DNA from: Fibrobacterota bacterium
GTDB taxonomy: Bacteria; Fibrobacterota; Chitinivibrionia; Chitinivibrionales; JANQEN01
Assembly: GCA_030619215.1 (NCBI GenBank)
Contig: JAUXBV010000055.1
Coordinates: 1 to 10,953, forward strand
Reading direction: 5' to 3'
Length of the DNA stretch: 10,953 nucleotides
The position numbers were made by a program, and so were the translations under genes. The notes beneath the pieces are model-generated. The model saw only the letters and a program-made list of their open reading frames with translations. It was not told the DNA's origin and did no database searches. This document shows, in pieces, positions 1-6,555 of this stretch. How positions within the stretch are numbered: position 1 is the first letter of the stretch; every line of letters starts with the position of its first letter.

Positions 1-1422
1 TCAGTCTATACTCTTTTGTGTATTAAATCGTTTTTGTATTAAGTGTAATCGCCTTTCCATCTCTGGGCTTTGAAAGCCTAGTGTCCCTAATTTCTTCAGG
101 ATCTGCAATGAATTTTTTCCAGTAAAGTATGATGAAAATGCATGTAATTTTTCATATTGCTCAAGTATGGAAGATATAATCCATTCTTTTATACGATTTT
201 CGGGATTTATATCCTCATATCTTTGAGAAACGGGTATAAATGGTTCGTTGGTTAAGTCCTGAATTGAAGCGCCAAATTTATTTATGAGAGTTGCCAGAAT
301 TTCGACAGCATGTCCGCGCTTACCCAATTCATATGCAATTCTGACAAAAGACATTAACCGGGGGAAAGTAGCATTATTTTTAATTAGCTCATTGAGCTTG
401 TTGTATGCCTTTATTAGATACCCAAAGCGTTCTGGAGGAGATATATCCTCTGATTTTGAAAAAACATAACTATTTAATGCGAGTTGATAAAGGTTCCAAT
501 CCGGCTTTAAATTTTCCTCTTTCAAATTATCCCATTCATTGAATAGCGAATGAGAGAATGGCAGCTTTGCTATATACTCTTTCCATATTTTACCATCTGT
601 ATTTATTTCATTCATGGAAGGAATATTTTCAGGGGATGAGTTGATTAATAATCCTTCGTTTTTTAAATCATAGGCTTTGTCTTCCTTGCAACAGAAGAGG
701 TTAAGCTGAAAGCTGTCGAATGGTTTCTCTTTGTCAAAAGGAACTAATAAGTTAAGCTCCGAAATTAAATAGTAGCTTTTATAACCATACTCGTCAAATT
801 TTTCAATGAGCGGTAAATTTAGATTTTTACCGTGTTTTAGCTCGAACATTATCAAGGGAGATAAAGCGGTCAGCACATTCCTGCCGCCATTAACGATATT
901 TATCTCTTCTCCCTCAGCGTCAAGCTTTATAAAATCAACCGCTTTCCAGTTAAATTTTTCAGCACAGTCATCAAGTGTGATAAGCTCTATCGTTTCGTAA
1001 TTCCCTACAGCATTGTCTTCCGGATGGAGGCTGTTGAGCTCGGAATTAGGGCTCGTAAAAAATTTTGCAGTTCCGTTATGGTCGGAGAGGCCGGCTTTTA
1101 TTAATTCAATATTGTTCAGGTTATTTTCAGTAATGCTTTTAGCAAGACACTCACTGACATAGGACGTTGGTTCAAAAGCCCATATCTTTCCGGATTCACC
1201 GATTTTGACAGCCATTGAGAGGGTATAAAGGCCATAATTTGCTCCTATATCAATGACCTTGTCACCGGGTTTTATGATTTTTCGTATAAAACTTATCTCG
1301 TCCTCAAACCAGTCCTGCTGCTCAATCAGAATATAGGGTGTCATCAGTTGAAAAGAAGATGGAACGGTGACTAAAATATCATCTGTGATTTTAACATTTT
1401 CTGTGGGTAGATTATTTAGCAT
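1..1422 (-). CDS. FkbM-family SAM-dependent methyltransferase with a long C-terminal helical extension
   Basis: Predicted to transfer a methyl group from S-adenosylmethionine to a hydroxyl, most likely on a sugar of the glycan made by this operon. The N-terminal 250 residues match the FkbM fold. The SAM-binding motif I VIDIGANYG is at residues 56-64, the acidic FEP at 83-85 ends the second strand, and DFIKLDAEGEE at 163-173 is the family's most typical motif. FkbM proteins are commonly about 230-300 residues, whereas this one has 473. Residues about 275-473 form a separate, mostly helical region containing EPFIPVSQRYE, SSYFTG and GFQSPEMERR. I recall a similar block at the end of other bacterial FkbM or TPR-glycosyltransferase proteins, but I cannot name a domain. 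The ATG start at 1422 has only a weak upstream AAAGTG. The gene is complete, its TGA being the first three bases of the window. It is the last visible gene of the operon, 42 bp after the OGT-like gene. The family call is firm; the sugar substrate is unknown. Confidence 0.9.
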   Translation of the reverse strand: MLNNLPTENVKITDDILVTVPSSFQLMTPYILIEQQDWFEDEISFIRKIIKPGDKVIDIGANYGLYTLSMAVKIGESGKIWAFEPTSYVSECLAKSITENNLNNIELIKAGLSDHNGTAKFFTSPNSELNSLHPEDNAVGNYETIELITLDDCAEKFNWKAVDFIKLDAEGEEINIVNGGRNVLTALSPLIMFELKHGKNLNLPLIEKFDEYGYKSYYLISELNLLVPFDKEKPFDSFQLNLFCCKEDKAYDLKNEGLLINSSPENIPSMNEINTDGKIWKEYIAKLPFSHSLFNEWDNLKEENLKPDWNLYQLALNSYVFSKSEDISPPERFGYLIKAYNKLNELIKNNATFPRLMSFVRIAYELGKRGHAVEILATLINKFGASIQDLTNEPFIPVSQRYEDINPENRIKEWIISSILEQYEKLHAFSSYFTGKNSLQILKKLGTLGFQSPEMERRLHLIQKRFNTQKSID

Positions 1423-1464
1423 AGCGGGTACACTTTATTTATAAGTTATTAAGGACACTTTTTA

Positions 1465-3228
1465 TTATACCTTTCGGAAGTAATTATACATTTCTTTATA
1501 CGCCTTTTCAAGCGCCCGGGTAAAACGGACGCCATCACAGAGGGGTGATTTTAATAAAGCATCACGAAGACCTCTACGTAATTCCGACAGGCCCCTTACA
1601 TCGTTGGCCAGCGTTGATGCAATTTTAATATAATAGTGAGTATCATGCGCTGTCATTTCGGGTAAACCAACACTTGACAGGATGCTGTTGCCGACTCTCC
1701 CCGCATGTTGACTACCTGCAAGTGTTACCACGGGAACTCCCATTAACAGCGCTTCACAGGTTGTAGTTGTTCCGTTATAAGGGAATGTGTCAAGCGCTAT
1801 ATCTATCCGGTTATACCAGCTCAAATGCTCTTTTGCTGATGGAGAGTGACCATGAAATAGAAGCCTTTCACCTTCAATGCCGCGTTTAATAAACTGGTTT
1901 TTATAAGACCCCACAACTTCCGTATCATTAAAGGGTTTTGTTTTGATAATAAGTTTTGATTCAGGAACTGCTTTTAATATTTCAGCCCACACTTTAATAG
2001 TGTTGACATTAACTTTTGGTAAATTATTAAATGATCCGAATGTTACGTAGCCATTCTTTAAAGCAGGGAGCTCTTCTATTTGCGGTACATTATCAGGAGG
2101 GCGGTAACAGAGAAAACTTCCGGGAAGGCGATGGAGCTTTTCCGTATAGAATTCATCCTGGTCTTCGGGGTCTGCATATTCATCGGTTAAACGATAGTCC
2201 ATTGTGTACAGTCCTGTTGTATTAGGATAGCCTAAATAGGTAACTTGGATGGGGGCCGGTTTATATAAGAAAATTGGAAGTCTGTTGTTGCCGGAATGCC
2301 CTGCAAGGTCTACAAGGATATCTATCTCATCCTCTATGATCATGTCAATAACCTGGTTATCTTGTAAATTGTAAATCGAACGCCAGGCCGAGGTGTTTCG
2401 TTTAATACGTTCTGTTGTAGAATCAGGGCTGGCAATATCCGCATAGCAAAAAACCTTAAATTTTTTCTTATTATGATTTTCAATAATTGGTTTAATAAAA
2501 TATCCAACTGAATGCATTCTGAAATCAGCCGATATATAGCCAATGTGAATTTGCGGTTTAGTCCTGATGGATGGTTGGGGTATTGATATTTTTAATGACT
2601 TAGTAGTAATTATTCTTTTTTTCCACTTCAGGTGCTCGTTGAAAATTGTCTGAGGATCTTTGTCTACGCTGTAATTCAGGCATAAGAGGAGGTTTGAAGC
2701 AGCGGTTGTAAAATCCGGTTTTACTTCGAGAGCTTTCCTGTAACATTTAATAGCTTCTTCGATTTTACCCTGGTCCTTATAAGCATTTCCCAGGTTGTTA
2801 TAAGCTTCAACAAAGGACGGGTCCTTGTCGATGATTGATTTACATATCTTTTCTGCAAGCTTCAGGTTTCCCATTATGCCTACGATACTGCAGCTTTTAT
2901 TAAGTGCCGGGATATAGTCGGGTTTCAAGTTAAGCACTTTGCTGAATATTTTGAGTGCATCTGAATAGCACCCTGTTTCTAATAGTGCAGACGCATAATT
3001 GTAAAGTATTTTGGGGTCGTCTTCTTTTTTTTCCGCAGCAATACGGAAGTGCTCGATTGCATTATTGATTCTACCTGATGAAAAAGCTGTTATTCCAAGA
3101 CAGTGAAGTATGTCAGCATTTTGGGGATCTATTTTTAATGCTTCATTAAGTAATTTTTCAGCTTCGTTAAACAACTTTTTATTAATTGCGTTTTGGGCAG
3201 ATTTTAATAATTGTGAAACAGAGTTCAA
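1465..3228 (-). CDS. TPR domain plus OGT/SPINDLY-type glycosyltransferase (GT41 family)
   Basis: Predicted cytoplasmic glycosyltransferase related to eukaryotic O-GlcNAc transferase, which attaches a sugar from a UDP-sugar to Ser/Thr of proteins. Residues about 3-173 form five TPRs of 34 residues, fewer than in animal OGT. The catalytic part runs from about 225 to 585. GYISADFRMHSVGYF at 230-244 places His239 where human OGT has its active-site His498. DLAGHSGNNRLP is at 307-318, and QVTYLGYPNTTG at 328-339 is typical of the family. FGSFNNLPKVN at 398-408 puts Lys405 where OGT has the UDP-binding Lys842. DTFPYNGTTTTCEAL at 480-494 and AGSQHAGRVG at 504-513 form the nucleotide pocket. The start is TTG at 3228, since the first in-frame ATG lies in the fourth TPR. 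GTGAG six bases upstream is a plausible ribosome-binding site. The gap to the upstream gene is 36 bp. The family call is firm; that the acceptor is a protein is inferred from the family. Confidence 0.92.
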   Translation of the reverse strand: MNSVSQLLKSAQNAINKKLFNEAEKLLNEALKIDPQNADILHCLGITAFSSGRINNAIEHFRIAAEKKEDDPKILYNYASALLETGCYSDALKIFSKVLNLKPDYIPALNKSCSIVGIMGNLKLAEKICKSIIDKDPSFVEAYNNLGNAYKDQGKIEEAIKCYRKALEVKPDFTTAASNLLLCLNYSVDKDPQTIFNEHLKWKKRIITTKSLKISIPQPSIRTKPQIHIGYISADFRMHSVGYFIKPIIENHNKKKFKVFCYADIASPDSTTERIKRNTSAWRSIYNLQDNQVIDMIIEDEIDILVDLAGHSGNNRLPIFLYKPAPIQVTYLGYPNTTGLYTMDYRLTDEYADPEDQDEFYTEKLHRLPGSFLCYRPPDNVPQIEELPALKNGYVTFGSFNNLPKVNVNTIKVWAEILKAVPESKLIIKTKPFNDTEVVGSYKNQFIKRGIEGERLLFHGHSPSAKEHLSWYNRIDIALDTFPYNGTTTTCEALLMGVPVVTLAGSQHAGRVGNSILSSVGLPEMTAHDTHYYIKIASTLANDVRGLSELRRGLRDALLKSPLCDGVRFTRALEKAYKEMYNYFRKV

Positions 3229-3264
3229 ATAGTTCTCACTTTGTTTATAAGAAAATCTTTGCGT

Positions 3265-4836
3265 TTATCTTCCCATTCGAACTGAGATAGCTTGTGATTT
3301 CAAGGTCGCATATAGCTCTTTTATATCTTCGGGTAATGATTCCGTATCTTTTTCCTCAATAGGGTTGTGGTTAAGTTCTTTTTCAAAAAACCCACTGATA
3401 TTCTTTTTCATCTCGTCACGGGTTATTGGGGATTGCATTACCCGCAGGATATCAAAGAAATCGTCTTCAAGGTGTTCCATTAAATTGTCATAATCCACAA
3501 CAACAACAGGCGTATGCTCAATGTTGTCAATGAGGCGTACATTGTATTCATACCATAATGTAAGACCGGCCTCAACAGGAAATGTATTTCTTTTGTTAAG
3601 AGATTGAGCAACACTGAGGGGGTGGCGAAAACAGATTAAAACATACTTTAACCGGGAACAGTATTGTTTCCAAAGGTCGAGTGTAAGGCAAAGCCGCGGA
3701 TCTTTAACGATGTTTCCCTCGAAAGTATAGTCGAAATTGGTTATATGTTTTTTTAATATTTCACCTTTACTATTAATGTCATTCTGTTGAGGAAGATTAC
3801 ACCAGGAGCCTCCCGCAGCCTTAAGAGCCATATCATTGATAAGTACAACGTTGATATTTTCGAAATGTCCTTTCCGGTTATCAAATTTTGGTACGTTTCT
3901 ATTAAGAAGGTTATCTTCCGAGCCTAATGAAAAGCCGCATTTGCCCAGTAATCCGGCAACGGCACTTGTGCCGCTTCTGTGCATACCTGTTACTGCAATT
4001 ATGTCGCCATACTGTTTTTTAACGGTTGTTTTTACCTGTTGCTGTTCGTAAACCTCGTTCCCAAGGTTTTTTATGTATGTATACGCTTGCGGGCTTAGAA
4101 CTGTTTCAAGTGGGAGGCTGTCAAAGGGGATTCTGTTTTTGGGGTCCGGTTTTTCATCGGTACATGAGACGGGGAGCTTATTCCGGTATTTATCGATAAA
4201 CTTTTTTCCCTGTATTTTCCATTCTTCCTTGAAAGCTCCACCCGAGAAATGTTTGACCAGGATATCGGAAGTAATTACAATTTTATGGGTCTTTCTAACC
4301 TGCATGCAGATATCAAGGTCATAGAAATGAAATTTGTCGAAAGTTTTTTCATCAAAGCGGATTGTATCGAACAGTTCTTTTCTTACTGCAAAGAAGAGGC
4401 CGTCAACGGCAACCGCTTCAGTGTCAATTTCTTCCTCTGAAAAGACGGTAAGGATGCATCTATTCTCTTCTTTCATCTCATGGACAACTCTTCCTTTGAT
4501 AAAAGGTCGTCCTGCCGCAACCCAGAAAGGGTCATCCTTAAGAAGGTATTGTGTCCCGGCAACACCGATAAGGCCGATAGCGTTATCCTGCTGGAATTTA
4601 GTTTCAAGAATCTGTCCCCACTTCGGGGTTATAATAAAAACATCTTCATGAACAAAGGCGAGGATATCTCCGGTTGCTCTTTCGACGCCTTCATTATAGG
4701 CTGCACATAGGCCGTATTTATTCTCCGAGTTGTCAATCCTGATGTATTCATAATCACAACCTGCCGTTTCTGCAATATGCTTTCTATGAATTTTATGCGC
4801 CGAGTCTTTTACCGAGCATACTATTATATTAACCAT
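3265..4836 (-). CDS. Bifunctional protein: GT2-like glycosyltransferase fused to a PAPS-dependent sulfotransferase
   Basis: Two enzymes in one 523-residue chain. Residues 1 to about 225 resemble small GT-A glycosyltransferases of family 2. The AYNEG stretch (46-50) and FVHEDV at 61-66, the metal and nucleotide-sugar site in place of the usual DxD, are followed by VDGLFFAVRKELF (144-156) and FHFYDLDICMQ (169-179), both typical of this group. After a linker (about 225-275) comes a sulfotransferase. GMHRSGTS at 284-291 is the loop that binds the 5'-phosphosulfate of PAPS. GHFEN (323-327), LINDMAL (332-338) and KDPRL (378-382) follow, and FRHPLSVAQSL at 403-413 is the 3'-phosphate-binding segment. 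The protein probably adds a sugar and sulfates the glycan in the cytoplasm. The ATG start has AAGG nine bases upstream. Expression would require a PAPS supply from elsewhere in the genome. Both domain calls rest on clear motifs; donor sugar and sulfated position are unknown. Confidence 0.9.
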   Translation of the reverse strand: MVNIIVCSVKDSAHKIHRKHIAETAGCDYEYIRIDNSENKYGLCAAYNEGVERATGDILAFVHEDVFIITPKWGQILETKFQQDNAIGLIGVAGTQYLLKDDPFWVAAGRPFIKGRVVHEMKEENRCILTVFSEEEIDTEAVAVDGLFFAVRKELFDTIRFDEKTFDKFHFYDLDICMQVRKTHKIVITSDILVKHFSGGAFKEEWKIQGKKFIDKYRNKLPVSCTDEKPDPKNRIPFDSLPLETVLSPQAYTYIKNLGNEVYEQQQVKTTVKKQYGDIIAVTGMHRSGTSAVAGLLGKCGFSLGSEDNLLNRNVPKFDNRKGHFENINVVLINDMALKAAGGSWCNLPQQNDINSKGEILKKHITNFDYTFEGNIVKDPRLCLTLDLWKQYCSRLKYVLICFRHPLSVAQSLNKRNTFPVEAGLTLWYEYNVRLIDNIEHTPVVVVDYDNLMEHLEDDFFDILRVMQSPITRDEMKKNISGFFEKELNHNPIEEKDTESLPEDIKELYATLKSQAISVRMGR

Positions 4837-4886
4837 TATGAAGTGCCTTTTTTGCTGTATAAACAGTTATAACTACTTTATTATAC

Positions 4887-6521
4887 TTATGTAATGTGTA
4901 TTAACGAATATTTTGCCATCCACAAAAGAGTGAAAATCAGCTCATTCTCTTTTATTGATAAAGAATCTATCGATAGAAGTTCATTGACTTTATATGGTTT
5001 GTTTGAAAGATATTCCAGTATTGCAAGAATTTTTTTATTGTTCAGCAAACTTCCAATATTTGCATAAGGTGTTGGTGTCTGCCCGGTTTTTAATACATCT
5101 TTGCCGTCCCGGGTAATAGCACAAATGTTTTCCTTATTTATTGCAGAAGTCGGGTATAGGCTGAATATATTAAAATAGTCATTCAAAAAGGGATTTTCTT
5201 TCACCGGAATTTCTCCGGAATATGCAACCGATTGTTCAAAGAGGCTGTCCCACAACTCCTCATATTTATGTATAATATTTGACCACTGATAATTGTTTTC
5301 TACTGCCTTTTTCGCCTTTGCTCCCATGGAAGCACGAAGGTCATTATCATTAACAAGTTCATAGAGGTGTTTGTATAATTCCTCTGTGTCAACAGCCATG
5401 CATTGCGCAAGCATTAGCTGCATGGTTTCAAAGTTCATAATATCAGCTAATTCTGCAAGTTCAAACCGATCCGCCCAAAGAGTCGGGACTTTATAACCGG
5501 TTTGATTATGAATAACCAGCTCACTATAGCCGTTGATGTCTGAGGCGACCACTGGAAGACCAGCAGCCATTGCTTCGATGACAGAAATACCGAATGTTTC
5601 CTGGAGGTTATCGCTTAACGAAAGATAGATATCAGCCGCTCCATAAATAGATGGTTTAATATCAGTTGCGAAATTAGTTATTAAATGGACACAGTTTTCA
5701 AGACCACATTCAGAGATCATCTGTTTAACAATATTGGTTTGTCTATCATTTGCTCCACCAGCTATAACCAAAATGACTGGCCTATCCGAAACATTTTGGG
5801 TAAGTCTCTGAAAAGTTTTTATTAACGGATATGGGTCTGATTTTGTCTGAGGGGAAAACCTGCCAAGTGTGAGAAGAACAACAGCGTCCCCTGGAAGCGA
5901 AAGACGATTGCGGCTGTCGCTTTTATCAGGGACAGTTAGCAGTGAATCATTGATACCGAGCGGGATGATTTTTGTACCTCCATTAAATGGTAGGGCAGCC
6001 TTTGGGACAGTAAAATTTTTGCCAATATGATCGAATATTTTTTTAACGACTTTTTCACCTGCTTTACTGGAGCAGATGATGGTGTCATAGGGAAGGAGAG
6101 GAGCTGTGCATATTTTTAATGCGTGATAGTTAGTTTCAATACCGTTGAGTGAATGGATAAGGCCTGTTATTGGGAACATATTCTTTGCATATTTATTTCG
6201 TAAATAAACAAGACCTGGGAAGAAATATCCCCACCCGCCGAGGTGAAATATATGGTATTCGGTAGAGCTGATTTGCTCTATCAAGTGGTTATAGAGAAAT
6301 AGCCGTACCTTTTGCTTTTGTGCTTTTGGTATTGATTCCTGAAGTAATCTGTTTTTTGTTATGTTAAAGTGGTTGACACTGAGGCAGAATAGGTGGAATT
6401 CGTCAAAGCTGCTCCCGGTTAATAATGATTTGAAAAATTCATAATTGGCAACATGCCTGCCGATTCTATAACTCTGCTCGTCAGTTTCAATAAAGGGATA
6501 GATGGTTGCGAATATTTTCAT
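4887..6521 (-). CDS. GT4-type (GT-B fold) glycosyltransferase with a C-terminal winged-helix-like extension
   Basis: Predicted retaining glycosyltransferase that moves a sugar from a nucleotide-sugar onto the growing glycan. Numbered from the ATG at 6521 (544 residues), LLTLGRFSPQTKSDPYPLI at 216-234 begins the C-terminal Rossmann domain. QETFGISVIEAMAAGLP at 307-323 carries the EX7E motif (Glu308 and Glu316), and VVASDINGYSELV at 324-336 completes the donor site. HLGGWGYFFPG (93-103) sits in the N-terminal acceptor domain. Residues from about 435 lie beyond the usual GT-B fold. The last 50 or so look like a small winged-helix module (ILAILEYLSNKPYKVNELL, then LIFTLLWMAKYSLIHI). The frame remains open to a TTG at 6533, but ATG at 6521 is preferred because GGGGA lies five bases ahead of it and the protein then begins MKIFATIYPF, a normal GT4 start. 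The gap to the upstream gene is 34 bp and to the downstream gene 50 bp. Confidence 0.9.
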   Translation of the reverse strand: MKIFATIYPFIETDEQSYRIGRHVANYEFFKSLLTGSSFDEFHLFCLSVNHFNITKNRLLQESIPKAQKQKVRLFLYNHLIEQISSTEYHIFHLGGWGYFFPGLVYLRNKYAKNMFPITGLIHSLNGIETNYHALKICTAPLLPYDTIICSSKAGEKVVKKIFDHIGKNFTVPKAALPFNGGTKIIPLGINDSLLTVPDKSDSRNRLSLPGDAVVLLTLGRFSPQTKSDPYPLIKTFQRLTQNVSDRPVILVIAGGANDRQTNIVKQMISECGLENCVHLITNFATDIKPSIYGAADIYLSLSDNLQETFGISVIEAMAAGLPVVASDINGYSELVIHNQTGYKVPTLWADRFELAELADIMNFETMQLMLAQCMAVDTEELYKHLYELVNDNDLRASMGAKAKKAVENNYQWSNIIHKYEELWDSLFEQSVAYSGEIPVKENPFLNDYFNIFSLYPTSAINKENICAITRDGKDVLKTGQTPTPYANIGSLLNNKKILAILEYLSNKPYKVNELLSIDSLSIKENELIFTLLWMAKYSLIHIT

Positions 6522-6526
6522 TGTTT

Positions 6527-6531
6527 TCCCC
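6527..6531 (-). promoter_or_regulatory. Ribosome-binding site that sets the start of the GT4 gene at 6521
   Basis: Read on the minus strand, GGGGA ends five bases before the ATG at 6521-6519. The longer reading from TTG at 6533 would begin just ahead of this site and would make the Shine-Dalgarno part of the coding sequence, so the ATG is the better start. Confidence 0.7.
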
Positions 6532-6555
6532 AATTAAAGAGCATATTTAATTAGA

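Noticed and set aside
1464..1469. TATAAT on the minus strand just before the FkbM gene as an internal promoter
   Set aside because: There is no acceptable -35 box at the right distance, and such hexamers are common in this AT-rich sequence.
4334..4651. Plus-strand open frame of 105 codons inside the GT2-sulfotransferase gene
   Set aside because: It lies entirely antisense to a well-supported gene, its translation looks like no family, and it has no ribosome-binding site of note.
4865..4874. Perfect 10-base palindrome AGTTATAACT between the GT4 and GT2-sulfotransferase genes
   Set aside because: Short and made mostly of A and T, with no loop or T-tract, so it is not convincing as a terminator or operator.
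6522..6533. Longer N-terminus (four extra residues) for the GT4 protein from TTG at 6533
   Set aside because: The GGGGA ribosome-binding site lies inside this stretch and is correctly spaced for the ATG at 6521.
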